Source of the DNA: Gammaproteobacteria bacterium 28-57-27
Lineage (GTDB): Bacteria > Pseudomonadota > Gammaproteobacteria > Halothiobacillales > Halothiobacillaceae
DNA length: 64,000 nucleotides
NCBI GenBank assembly: GCA_002281735.1
Contig: NCGK01000005.1
Location: forward strand, 1-64,000
Reading direction: 5' to 3'
A program made the position numbers and the translations under genes. This document shows positions 30,801-38,463 of the stretch, piece by piece. Positions within the stretch are counted from its first letter, which is position 1; every line of letters starts with the position of its first letter. The notes below the pieces were generated by a model. That model was not told the DNA's origin. It made no database searches and saw only the letters and a program-made list of their open reading frames with translations.

Positions 30801-32007
30801 GGGTCAAAACAAGGGCGATAACGACGGACAAGAAAACGACTTTCTCCCGCCCACCTTGCGCATTAGCAGTAAAATCAATCAATTGCACGCCTTGGGCAGC
30901 CAGTGGGACAACGTACCCATTGAAGGCACACACAATGCGAAAGGCTGGAATATCGAGCTGGATGCACCACGCATCAGTGGGCAGATCATTATCCCTGCCC
31001 AAGCCACGCCAGAAACCCCCGTAGACATCAAGCTCAGTCGCCTGATGTTTCCTGAAGCACCGCCTCAGGATAACCCAACGCCCACGCCCCTTTTTGAACC
31101 TAGCCCGTTAGACCCCGGCAGCCTGCCCCCGCTGCATTTAAGCATCGGCGAACTTGGCTATGGTGACATCAAACTGCGCGAGATCGACCTGCGCGCCAAA
31201 CCGCAGGCAGCTTCCGCCAGCTCCAAAGGCGAAAGCGCGTGGCTCATCAACCCGCTAAGCGCCAAGAGCACCAGCCTCAGCCTGCAAGGCCAAGCGGCTT
31301 GGCGGCGCACCGCCGAAGGGCATCCGCACAGTAGACTAGAGCTTGCCTTTAGCAGCGACAACGTCGGTGCGGCACTGACCGGACTGGGTGCCAAACACGC
31401 CCTGCGCAAGGGGATACTGGACGACACGCGCCTCAGCCTCAGTTGGCCGGGCGGGCTGCAACAGTTTGACTGGGCGCGCGCCCACGGCCAAGGCCAGATG
31501 CACATCCTCGACGGCGAAATCGACAAGGTCGAGCTCGGTGCTGGGCGCGTGTTAGGTCTGATTAGCCTTACCGAGTTGCCGCGTCGCCTGATGCTCGACT
31601 TCGGTGATGTGTTCGGCAATGGCCTACACTTTGAACGCCTGGACAGCGAAATGACACTTAACGATGGCAAACTCCACTCCACACGTTTTGAACTGCTGAG
31701 CAGCGCGCTCAAGCTCAAAGTCAGCGGTTTCAGCAATATGCTCGACCAAAGCCTGCACTACCAGATGGTCGCCACCCCCTCGTTGGGCAATGTGCTCCCC
31801 ATCGTCGGCACGGTGGCGGGCGGCCCGATTATTGGCGGCGCGACCTTCGTGGCGCAAAAGCTGTTCGAGCTGGCCGGCGGAAGTTTTGTCACCCTGAATT
31901 ATCAAATTGGTGGCACCTGGGACAACCCGATCATCGAACGCGGCCAAGCCCCCGAAGCCCTGCCCCCTGAAACCTTGGGCAACACAACGGAACCCACACC
32001 ACCATGA
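27844..32007 (+). CDS. yhdP: YhdP family AsmA-like phospholipid transport protein
   Basis: 1387 residues. An N-terminal membrane anchor (ARRVLLPLLGMLIILLAVLL) is followed by a very long beta-rich periplasmic domain of the AsmA-like/TIGR02099 type. YhdP, TamB and YdbH are thought to bridge inner and outer membranes and carry phospholipids. The C-terminal LVEFGAGRVLGLI-like segment is present as VELGAGRVLGLISLTELPRR, with the DUF3971/AsmA_2 ending GTWDNPIIER. ATG 27844 is used because upstream codons belong to the hairpin element. The stop overlaps the next start (ATGA). Confidence 0.93.
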   Translation: MQPLSLITVPLRFARRVLLPLLGMLIILLAVLLSVARLALPLFDEQARSLVERAALERGLALEVERLSLDWEGLGPRLSLHNTRIQGRDADDAPLQLQTLSLHFDLPQSLISGRLQFGTLEISGLVLRLQRDKDARWSLSSIDPRASATSDSTGADTETRWPAWMGMAQRVVLHQGQLHVVDAISGLALSINQVDAVFAQGTNAQGQQEQRFALKMQLPKSLGDMVELRARLQGSLADLSRPSGELWLDTPQLKLPGWRALFTSLPNGDLALPVALSDLPQLKTGELGGQTWLNLHHGAVIDVQSSLDLSDVSVKRPQLIPERDQPPVTAPNSLASHINIHLRHSDTRWTLDLDTTPQASNAPDNVPGNALWEKLGALTPRERVDASAKTVTSALADTKVQRFSMRREGDALALAAKDIDLGLLRPWLIATPILPEEMRRTLQRHRPLGMVQDMSLHLDLQPEPLHAQGSLRVTDLGWQGTDSLPGMTGLDAQIWLDGSRSLVRLASEDISIDSAGHVRERLRFKQLQGDVAVFWLSGDSAQPRTKFATRQLKLTNPDLELQLALRLDLPQKGSALIDAQGSLDKVHTGRIPAYLPVKVLEKDALTWLDLALENSQGYVPHAAIRLQGALDQFPYFLNNSGQFSVLVDFEHLNLNYAPIPAPGWKPAEKMYGQLIFFNHGLSGTIQRGQIQGVMLDEGTLAIPDFDHPRLALGLKLHGASEQMLDVLKHSPLFKSPKDLDAIQLSGAAKLELNMGIRLDPRDQIPDRVEGWYKPQQARLQTLGLDFTRLNGDLHFVNLDFDSQNLRAELKKNPAHIRVSSHLSSNTPAENRGYHIELDTEAQLSDWLQPAPSILTRLPGRFPLHAKLVLSPDPLNMPNMRLDLSSDLSGLSINFPAPLHKTAPETRPTETQLSFKNEQIELISLRQPDLLEGQFRLGGQRISAGAIHMGKDNYGKAQELKANELRLSGTLDSFNVDEWISALGQNKGQNKGDNDGQENDFLPPTLRISSKINQLHALGSQWDNVPIEGTHNAKGWNIELDAPRISGQIIIPAQATPETPVDIKLSRLMFPEAPPQDNPTPTPLFEPSPLDPGSLPPLHLSIGELGYGDIKLREIDLRAKPQAASASSKGESAWLINPLSAKSTSLSLQGQAAWRRTAEGHPHSRLELAFSSDNVGAALTGLGAKHALRKGILDDTRLSLSWPGGLQQFDWARAHGQGQMHILDGEIDKVELGAGRVLGLISLTELPRRLMLDFGDVFGNGLHFERLDSEMTLNDGKLHSTRFELLSSALKLKVSGFSNMLDQSLHYQMVATPSLGNVLPIVGTVAGGPIIGGATFVAQKLFELAGGSFVTLNYQIGGTWDNPIIERGQAPEALPPETLGNTTEPTPP

Positions 32008-32828
32008 TGCCCCGCGCCGCCGTGATTCAGATGAAGTCCAGCCCGGATGTAGCCAATAATCTTGCCTGGGCGAATGGCTTGCTTGCCCAAGCCGCCAGGC
32101 GTGGCGCGCAACTGGCCGTGCTGCCGGAAAACTTCGCCTGCATGACGCCCCACGCCGAGCAACTGCACGGGATTGCCGAGGATTTTGGCTGCGGCCCGAT
32201 TCAAGAGGCACTGGCGCGTATGGCGCAACGGCATGGCCTATGGCTGGTCGGCGGCAGCGTGCCCCTGCGTAATCAACCGCGCAACGGCGACACTCGCTTG
32301 AGCAACGCCTGTCTGGTATTCGACGATCACGGCGTATTGCAACGCCGCTACGACAAAATCCACCTCTTCGATGTCAGCGTGCCGGGTGGTGAAACACACC
32401 AGGAGTCGGCGCACTTTGCCTCCGGCCATGAAGTCATCGTCATCAACAGCCCGGTGGGGCGACTCGGCCTTGCCGTGTGCTACGACCTGCGCTTTCCCGA
32501 ACTGTTTCGCCAGATGCTGGCGCAAAATGTAGAGGTGATCGCCCTGCCCGCTGCATTCACCTATACCAGCGGGCAGGCACACTGGGACGTTCTGCTGCGC
32601 GCCCGCGCCATTGAAAACCAATGCTTTGTTCTCGCCGCTGCGCAAAGTGGCGAGCATTTTCCCGGCCGTATAACCTTCGGTCACAGCCAGATTATCGACC
32701 CGTGGGGCAAGGTTCTGCATGAATATACCCACGACTGGGGACTGGCGATTGCATCCCTGGATCATGAGCAGCAACGCGCTTTGCGCGAGAGCTTCCCGGT
32801 ACTGAGTCATCGTCGAATAGACTGTTAG
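32004..32828 (+). CDS. carbon-nitrogen hydrolase, Nit/deaminated-glutathione-amidase type
   Basis: 274 residues. The nitrilase triad is visible: Glu in LAVLPENFACM, Lys in RYDKIHLFDVSVP and Cys in GLAVCYDLRFPELFR. The short form and KIHLFDV signature match the Nit1/NIT2 branch, which repairs deaminated glutathione. It is conserved next to yhdP in gammaproteobacteria (usually followed by tldD, absent here). Four-base overlap with yhdP. Confidence 0.92.
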   Translation: MMPRAAVIQMKSSPDVANNLAWANGLLAQAARRGAQLAVLPENFACMTPHAEQLHGIAEDFGCGPIQEALARMAQRHGLWLVGGSVPLRNQPRNGDTRLSNACLVFDDHGVLQRRYDKIHLFDVSVPGGETHQESAHFASGHEVIVINSPVGRLGLAVCYDLRFPELFRQMLAQNVEVIALPAAFTYTSGQAHWDVLLRARAIENQCFVLAAAQSGEHFPGRITFGHSQIIDPWGKVLHEYTHDWGLAIASLDHEQQRALRESFPVLSHRRIDC

Positions 32829-32845
32829 GCTGTTAGAATCGCTCC

Positions 32846-33289
32846 ATGCTTAGTTTCCAATCGCTTGTTTTACTTATCGCCCTCGCCAGCGCCGCCATGT
32901 TCGCCTGGAACAATTGGCGTGCGCGCGAACATGCCGAACGCCTTGCGCGCGAAACCTGCAAACGCATGGGGCTGCAATTTCTGGACGATAGCGTTGGCCT
33001 GAAAACCTGGCGCATCGTGCGTGATGCAGACCCACGCACGGGCTTGCGCAAGTGGGCGATTCGTCGTGTATTCCAGTTTGAATTCAGCCGTCAGGGCAGT
33101 GACCGCTGGCCAGCTGAGCTGATACTACTCAGCGGCCGTCTGCTGGGTGTCGAGTTCAACCTGGTCAGCGACAACCCCGCCATCACGCCGCCGGTCGTCC
33201 CACGCCAAGCTGCGCCACAAGACACCCCGGCCAGCCGCCCACATGACGAAAACAAGGTCATTCCCTTCAAAAAACCACCGCAACCCTGA
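32846..33289 (+). CDS. DUF3301 family membrane-anchored protein
   Basis: 147 residues. One N-terminal membrane helix (FQSLVLLIALASAAMFAWNNW), then ETCKRMGLQFLDDSVGL and WAIRRVFQFEFSRQGSDRW, the DUF3301 core. Ends in a Pro-rich, basic tail. Role unknown; it follows the nitrilase gene closely. Confidence 0.8.
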   Translation: MLSFQSLVLLIALASAAMFAWNNWRAREHAERLARETCKRMGLQFLDDSVGLKTWRIVRDADPRTGLRKWAIRRVFQFEFSRQGSDRWPAELILLSGRLLGVEFNLVSDNPAITPPVVPRQAAPQDTPASRPHDENKVIPFKKPPQP

Positions 33290-33326
33290 GTTCAATTTCC
33301 GGATCCAAACCTGAGTCACAACACCG

Positions 33327-33734
33327 ATGAAACGTATCCTAATCCTGCTTGGTCTGAGCTTTTTCCTTGCCGCCTGTTCCGGTAAACCCAGCGTGAGCGA
33401 GCTGGAAAAGCTGGTCGCCATCGAGCTCAAGGCCAACACACCGCAAGCGATTTTCAGCATCGAAAACTTCAAGAAAATCGACGGCTTGCAGCAAGATGCA
33501 CAGCACTACAGCGCCGATGTCAGCTATGAATTGGTGTTCAACAAAAGCCTGCAAGACATCGCCACCCAAGCACAACAAGCCCCCGGCGGCGCATTGGACA
33601 AACTCGGCGCAGGAATGAACCTAGTGTCACTCACTTTGCTCTATGGCGACTTTAAAGTGGGCGATCGCCTGCCACGCCAGCAAACGCTCAATTTAGTGAA
33701 AAGCGAAAATGGCTGGCGCTTGGCGCGGGAGTGA
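33327..33734 (+). CDS. small hypothetical lipoprotein
   Basis: 135 residues. Lipoprotein signal MKRILILLGLSFFLAAC (lipobox LAAC), mature start CSGKPSVSELEKLV. Compact alpha/beta domain ending LNLVKSENGWRLARE. Family not recognised. Probably cotranscribed with the DUF3301 gene. Confidence 0.7.
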   Translation: MKRILILLGLSFFLAACSGKPSVSELEKLVAIELKANTPQAIFSIENFKKIDGLQQDAQHYSADVSYELVFNKSLQDIATQAQQAPGGALDKLGAGMNLVSLTLLYGDFKVGDRLPRQQTLNLVKSENGWRLARE

Positions 33735-33746
33735 ATCCAGAATTAT

Positions 33747-33818
33747 TAGCCACAGAGGGCACAGAGCTTAAAATCTGGGCGTTCCTCCCTTGGCTTTCCT
33801 CTGTGGGCTCTGTGGCTA
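33747..33818. repeat. TAGCCACAGAG-type palindromic repeat, copy 2
   Basis: TAGCCACAGAGGGCACAGAG at the left, CTCTGTGGGCTCTGTGGCTA at the right. It lies between a plus-strand lipoprotein gene and minus-strand panB, that is between converging transcripts, where a bidirectional terminator is expected. Confidence 0.85.
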
Positions 33819-33848
33819 AAGTTTCTTCACCACGCGCATCTAAAGCGC

Positions 33849-34670
33849 TCAACTAAAGCACTGCTCCGGCTGCGGAAACGCCCCCGCGCGGACATCCGCG
33901 ATAAACGCGCGTATCGCCAAAGCTGGTGCACCGTGGATTTGCGCATAGTCCAACGCAAAACGTGGCGGCTGCGCGCTTAAACCCAGCACATCGGTACTGA
34001 CCAGCACTTGACCATCGCACTGCGCACCTGCGCCGATGCCGATCACCGGGATGTGCAGTTCCTTGCTGATGAGTTCAGCCAGCGTGGCCGGAATGCACTC
34101 CAGAATCAGCGTATCCGCCCCGGCCTGTTGCAAGGCCAGCGCATCGTGCAACATGGCCTCCGCCGCGCTGGCCTCGCGCCCCTGCACCTTGTAGCCGCCC
34201 AACTTGTGCACCGACTGCGGGGTCAGCCCAAGATGCGCACAGACCGGAATGCCCTGCACGGTCAGCGCCTGCACCACAGCCACCTGCGCCGCGCCGCCCT
34301 CCAGCTTGACCATCTGCGCGCCACCTTCCTTCATCAGGCGCGCCGCGCTGTGCAAGGCTTGCTCGACGCTGGCGTAACTCATGAACGGCAAATCCACCAA
34401 CAGCAACGGCTGCCGCGCCTGCGTCTGCGCCATGCCGCGCGCCACGCAACGGCTGTGATAAATCATCTCATCCAGTGTCACTGGCAAGGTGGTGTCGTGT
34501 CCTTGCACCACCATCCCCAGCGAGTCGCCCACCAGAATCATGTCCACGCCCGCCTCGGTCATGACACGCGCCAGCGAGGCATCGTAGGCGGTCAGACAGG
34601 TAATACGCTCGCCGCGCCGCTTCATCGCTGCCAGCGTGGTGACGGACACCGGACGTTGTCTATTGCTCAT
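33849..34670 (-). CDS. panB: 3-methyl-2-oxobutanoate hydroxymethyltransferase PanB
   Basis: 273 residues. First step of pantothenate synthesis, adding a hydroxymethyl group from methylene-THF to ketoisovalerate. ITCLTAYDASLARVMTEAGVDMILVGDSLGMV, HDTTLPVTLDEM, the VKLEGG loop and VIGIGAGAQCDGQVLVSTD are the family blocks. It follows folK by 17 bp on the minus strand, the common folK-panB arrangement; panC is absent. Confidence 0.97.
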   Translation of the reverse strand: MSNRQRPVSVTTLAAMKRRGERITCLTAYDASLARVMTEAGVDMILVGDSLGMVVQGHDTTLPVTLDEMIYHSRCVARGMAQTQARQPLLLVDLPFMSYASVEQALHSAARLMKEGGAQMVKLEGGAAQVAVVQALTVQGIPVCAHLGLTPQSVHKLGGYKVQGREASAAEAMLHDALALQQAGADTLILECIPATLAELISKELHIPVIGIGAGAQCDGQVLVSTDVLGLSAQPPRFALDYAQIHGAPALAIRAFIADVRAGAFPQPEQCFS

Positions 34671-34687
34671 GGCTTAAGCTCCTCACT

Positions 34688-35203
34688 CTACATCAGCGGA
34701 AAACAGACATCGGCCGCCCGCGCCGCCAGTAAATCGTTCAAAGCGCCCTGCCCCGGAATATCCAGCATTGGCGCAAGCTCCGCCAGGGGACGCAACACAA
34801 AGGCTCGCGTGGCAATTCCCGGATGCGGCAATTTGAGCGTCTCGCTGTCCACCTGCCAATCGGCATACAGCAAAAGATCGAGATCAATAATGCGCTCGCC
34901 CCAGTGCCGGGTGCGTACTCGCCCCTGCGCCCGCTCGATGTCTTGCAGCGCCGCAAGCAGTTGCAAGGGTGACAACAAGGTTTCCAGCTCGACCACCGCA
35001 TTCACATAATCCGGCTGATCGAGCGGCCCCAAGGGCGGACTGGCGTACAGCCGCGATTGGCGCAACAACTGAGATTGCGGCAACCCGGCCAGCGCTTCAA
35101 TCGCATGTTTAACCTGTGCGATGGGGTCGTCAAGATTACTACCCAAGCCGATATAGGCGCGCAATGAACTCAAATCGGCACTCAAACCGCTGGCGGCGGA
35201 CAT
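34688..35203 (-). CDS. folK: HPPK, folate pyrophosphokinase FolK
   Basis: 171 residues; transfers pyrophosphate to 6-hydroxymethyl-7,8-dihydropterin. AYIGLGSNLDDP near the N-terminus, PLGPLDQPDYVNAVVELET, and the signature RTRHWGERIIDLDLLLY followed by LPHPGIATRAFVLRPL. Its start lies 22 bp inside the 3' end of pcnB, so the two are translationally linked. Confidence 0.96.
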   Translation of the reverse strand: MSAASGLSADLSSLRAYIGLGSNLDDPIAQVKHAIEALAGLPQSQLLRQSRLYASPPLGPLDQPDYVNAVVELETLLSPLQLLAALQDIERAQGRVRTRHWGERIIDLDLLLYADWQVDSETLKLPHPGIATRAFVLRPLAELAPMLDIPGQGALNDLLAARAADVCFPLM

Positions 35204-37554
35204 GCTGGAGCTTCGGGGTCGTGTTCAAGCGCTGCGGCATTGCCCGCGTCGCCATCCACCACGACGGGTGGCGCAACATCGGCCTCAACAGCAACCTCGG
35301 CGGAAACTTGTTCAGTGTCGTGGGTTGCTTCTGGTTCAGCTTCAGGTACAGCGTCCGCCTCGTTAGCTGGCAGTGAAGGCATTTCAGGCATGACTTCGGC
35401 GGGTGCTGCATCCGAGGGTCTATCCAAGGGCACATCCAGCGGCGCGTCAGGTGATGGGGCATCAGGCGACTCGGACACGAGCTGGGAGGGCTCTTGCTCG
35501 ACATCCTGCCCGTCCAGTACCACGCTGCTCAGAGGCATTTCAGGCGGCTCATCTGCAGGCACCACCGCTTCAGGCTGCGCATCGTCCGCCTCAACCTCGG
35601 CATAGCCCGCATCGGCGGACTCGGACTCGGACTCGGACTCGGACTCATGCTCATGCTCATGCTCATGCTCATGCTCATGCTCATGCTCATGCTCATGCTC
35701 GATATTTTCGGCTTCGCCATCCGTCTCTTCAACCGCTACGGCGCTTTCTGCACCCTTGCGCCGACGCGAAGAACGGCGGCGCTTGCTGCGCCCCTTGTCA
35801 CCCACACCCAAAACCTGTTGTTCGTCCGCGCCGGATTCAACGAACGCCTGCCACCATGCGGCATCTTCCACCGCCTGCGGCTCGCCGACCTGCGCGCGCA
35901 GCAGCAGAAAATCATAGGCCGCACGGAAGCGCGGATGACCATGCAAACTGGCCACACCACGTCCCTGATGCACCACAAAGCGCACCTGCATTTCCCAGAT
36001 TTCGCGGATCAGCAACTGCAAATGACGTGGAATGGACACATGCGGCTGCATCAGCTGCATGACGTCATCACCCGCCTGTTGCAGCAGCATGGCCTCCGGC
36101 TGTCCGGCGTGCGCATGTGCCTGCGCCTGCATCACCACCACCGGCCACAACAAGGCGGCAAACAGGAAGGCGGTGGACAGCGGCAAGCCTTCGGCCACGC
36201 GGCGGTCGGTATTGCTCAGTGCCGCATACAAAAACGCCCACGCCGCACCATCATCCTCAACCTGGCTCAAAGCCTCGTGCAGCGGTGGCATCAGCCAGCG
36301 CAACAGATCCAGGCGCACCAGTTCATTGAGCGAGGCCGCGCCGTGGCCGGTGTGGAACAGCTTGATGCACTCATCAATCAAGCGCGCCGGAGGAATGCCC
36401 GCCAGCAAGGACGAGAGCTCGGCGATAGGCTTTTCTGTATCGTCATGCAGCTTAAAGCCCAATTTGGCGGCAAAGCGCGCCGCACGCAGCATACGCACCG
36501 GGTCTTCACGGTAGCGCGTTTCAGGGTCGCCGAGCAGGCGCAGCACGCCGTCGCGCAAGTCCTGCATCCCGCCCACATGATCGAGCACGGAAAAATCCGC
36601 AATGTCGTAATACAGCGCATTCACCGTGAAGTCGCGGCGCGGTACATCGTCTTCAATCGTGCCATAGACGTTATCACGCAGCAGGCGACCGCTCTCGTCA
36701 GCCTGCCGCCCTGGCTCATCCTCGCCCGATGCGCGGAAGGTCGCCACTTCCACCACATCACGCCCAAACAGCACATGCGCCAGGCGGAAACGACGACCGA
36801 TCAAACGGCAATTACGGAACAAGCGCCGCACCTGCTCGGGTGTGGCATCGGTGGCAATATCAAAATCTTTCGGTGCACGCCCCAGCAACACATCACGCAC
36901 GCCGCCGCCGACCAGCAAGGCGCGGAAACCGGACTCATGCAGGCGATACAACACGCTCAGCGCATTCTTGCTGATGTCCTTGCGTGAAACGCGGTGCTGG
37001 TCACGCGGGATGGCAAATGGCGAAGGCACATAATCGGCGGGCGGAACCCAAGGCTCGCGCTCGCTGAAAGGCGCATCGGCAACCGGCTGGCTGGCTTCGG
37101 CGCTATCGGCGCTATCGGCGCTATCGGCGCTATCGGCGCTATCGGCGCTATCGGCGCTATCAGCGCTATCAGCGCTATCAGCGCTATCGGCGGCAACCTC
37201 AATCTCCGGCGTGTCAAGCTGCATCTCTTCGATCGGTTCGGGCTGCACGCTGGCATCCTCAGGCATCACATCAGCCATCACAAGCGCGGCAGGCTCCATC
37301 TCGGCGGGCGGATTCGCGGGCACCTCATTGGACTCAACCTCATTGGACTCGGCCTCATTAGGCTCGGTCGCATGGGACGCAGCCTCATCTGAATTGAGCT
37401 CAACGGGCTCAGCCTCATTGGATTCAAACTCAGTGGGTTCAAACGCACTGGGCTCGACCTCAACAGGCTCGGACACAGCAAACACTACAGGGGGAATCGT
37501 CTCAACCGACTCGGCGGCGGACTCAACAGGCAAATCGTGGGATTCAGAAACCAT
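35182..37554 (-). CDS. pcnB: poly(A) polymerase PcnB with long low-complexity extensions
   Basis: 790 residues, far above the usual 450-520. The core (about residues 195-590) is a class II nucleotidyltransferase: LVGGGVRDVLLGRAPKDFDIATDAT and NCRLIGRRFRLAHVLFG, the latter favouring poly(A) polymerase over CCA-adding enzyme. PcnB adds 3' oligo(A) tails that promote RNA decay. The N-terminal 190 residues are Glu/Ser/Pro-rich and hold ten tandem Asp-Ser-Ala units; the C-terminal 200 residues are basic (SKRRRSSRRRK) then Glu/His and Glu/Ser repeats. ATG 37554 is the likely start; an ATG at 37608 would add 18 residues. Overlaps folK. Confidence 0.93.
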   Translation of the reverse strand: MVSESHDLPVESAAESVETIPPVVFAVSEPVEVEPSAFEPTEFESNEAEPVELNSDEAASHATEPNEAESNEVESNEVPANPPAEMEPAALVMADVMPEDASVQPEPIEEMQLDTPEIEVAADSADSADSADSADSADSADSADSADSADSAEASQPVADAPFSEREPWVPPADYVPSPFAIPRDQHRVSRKDISKNALSVLYRLHESGFRALLVGGGVRDVLLGRAPKDFDIATDATPEQVRRLFRNCRLIGRRFRLAHVLFGRDVVEVATFRASGEDEPGRQADESGRLLRDNVYGTIEDDVPRRDFTVNALYYDIADFSVLDHVGGMQDLRDGVLRLLGDPETRYREDPVRMLRAARFAAKLGFKLHDDTEKPIAELSSLLAGIPPARLIDECIKLFHTGHGAASLNELVRLDLLRWLMPPLHEALSQVEDDGAAWAFLYAALSNTDRRVAEGLPLSTAFLFAALLWPVVVMQAQAHAHAGQPEAMLLQQAGDDVMQLMQPHVSIPRHLQLLIREIWEMQVRFVVHQGRGVASLHGHPRFRAAYDFLLLRAQVGEPQAVEDAAWWQAFVESGADEQQVLGVGDKGRSKRRRSSRRRKGAESAVAVEETDGEAENIEHEHEHEHEHEHEHEHEHESESESESESADAGYAEVEADDAQPEAVVPADEPPEMPLSSVVLDGQDVEQEPSQLVSESPDAPSPDAPLDVPLDRPSDAAPAEVMPEMPSLPANEADAVPEAEPEATHDTEQVSAEVAVEADVAPPVVVDGDAGNAAALEHDPEAPACPPPAV
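35617..35700. repeat. hexanucleotide tandem repeats in pcnB
   Basis: Five GGACTC units (35617-35646) run directly into nine ATGCTC units (35647-35700). On the coding strand they give nine Glu-His pairs followed by five Glu-Ser pairs. Units of six keep the frame, so slippage would change length without breaking the gene. Confidence 0.95.
37101..37190. repeat. nonanucleotide tandem repeat in pcnB
   Basis: Ten consecutive 9-bp units CGCTATCGG, three of them with CAG instead of CGG, with no interruption. They encode Ala-Asp-Ser tripeptides on the minus strand. The uniformity suggests recent expansion. Confidence 0.95.
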
Positions 37555-37728
37555 CGTTAAAACAACATGAATAAGGTGAGTGTCGTGCAGTACCCATCCA
37601 CGACTCAAAAAACAGGCGGCTGGCTTCGTATCCAGCCCAAGGACTCGATCCTTGAGGTTGCCCGTTATGGGCTCAGCCCAGCTTCAACACTTGGTGCGTT
37701 GCAGAAAACACTCGCTCTAAACGCACCA

Positions 37729-38463
37729 CTAAAAAATTGAGGGAGCTGATATGAGAACCTCGTCCTCATCAAGCTCCAGCAAAGCGACCAGCGCTTGCAA
37801 ATCATTCACCTGTGCACAGGGCGGCACGAGATGTGGCGGCCAGTCCACTGCATGGCGATTGAGCCACACCGCACGCACACCCGCGCGTTGCGCCCCCAAA
37901 ACATCGTGTTCGGGATGGTCGCCCACATGCAGCATGCTTTCAGCCAATGCACCCAAATCCGCCAGTGCCGCGTGAAACATCGCAGGGTCAGGCTTCGCTG
38001 CGCCCACCCTGGCCGAGTTCACGGACGCGCTAAAGTACCGCGTCAAGCCAATCCGTTCAATACATGCGTTGCCATTCGACAGGGCGACCAAGGTATAACG
38101 CCGCGCCAAACGCGCCAAAACGCTTTCAACGTCCGGAAAAAGCTCCACCGTATTGCGCTCGGCAAAGAAAACCGCAAAGGCATCTTCGGCGAAGTCGTCA
38201 GCATAACCCGCCTGTCGCCCCAAATGGCGCAGAAAGGTTTTGCGCATCTGAGTCAGATCATGCTTCTCCTGCGGCCTTGCGTGCATAAAGTCCAGGCAAG
38301 CTTCGTGCAACGTCTGCGGCGTATGCCCTTCGGTGATGCGTGGGTAACGTGCCTCAAGCCAGGCAAACAGCACGCGATTGGCGCGGGTAATGACCGGATC
38401 AATCGCCCACAGCGTGTCGTCCAGATCAAAACTGATGACACGAATATCCCTCAACCCCGTCAT
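37729..38463 (-). CDS. HAD-superfamily hydrolase, YigB/YjjG-like
   Basis: 244 residues. Motif I SFDLDDTLWAIDPVI has both catalytic aspartates; motif II is LVALSNGNA; motif III Lys lies in GAAKPDPAMF; motif IV is HVGDHPEHDVLGAQRAG. This pattern matches subfamily IA phosphatases acting on FMN, sugar phosphates or nucleotides. Overlaps the upstream ABC ATPase gene by four bases (ATGA), so it is in the same transcript. Confidence 0.85.
   Translation of the reverse strand: MTGLRDIRVISFDLDDTLWAIDPVITRANRVLFAWLEARYPRITEGHTPQTLHEACLDFMHARPQEKHDLTQMRKTFLRHLGRQAGYADDFAEDAFAVFFAERNTVELFPDVESVLARLARRYTLVALSNGNACIERIGLTRYFSASVNSARVGAAKPDPAMFHAALADLGALAESMLHVGDHPEHDVLGAQRAGVRAVWLNRHAVDWPPHLVPPCAQVNDLQALVALLELDEDEVLISAPSIF

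Noticed and set aside
35494-36987. 497-codon frame antisense to pcnB
   Set aside because: It is the complement of a clearly coding GC-rich gene; its Leu-Met runs are just the reverse of the Glu-His repeats.
37101-37190. possible CRISPR or minisatellite outside genes
   Set aside because: There are no spacers and the repeat is wholly in the pcnB frame.
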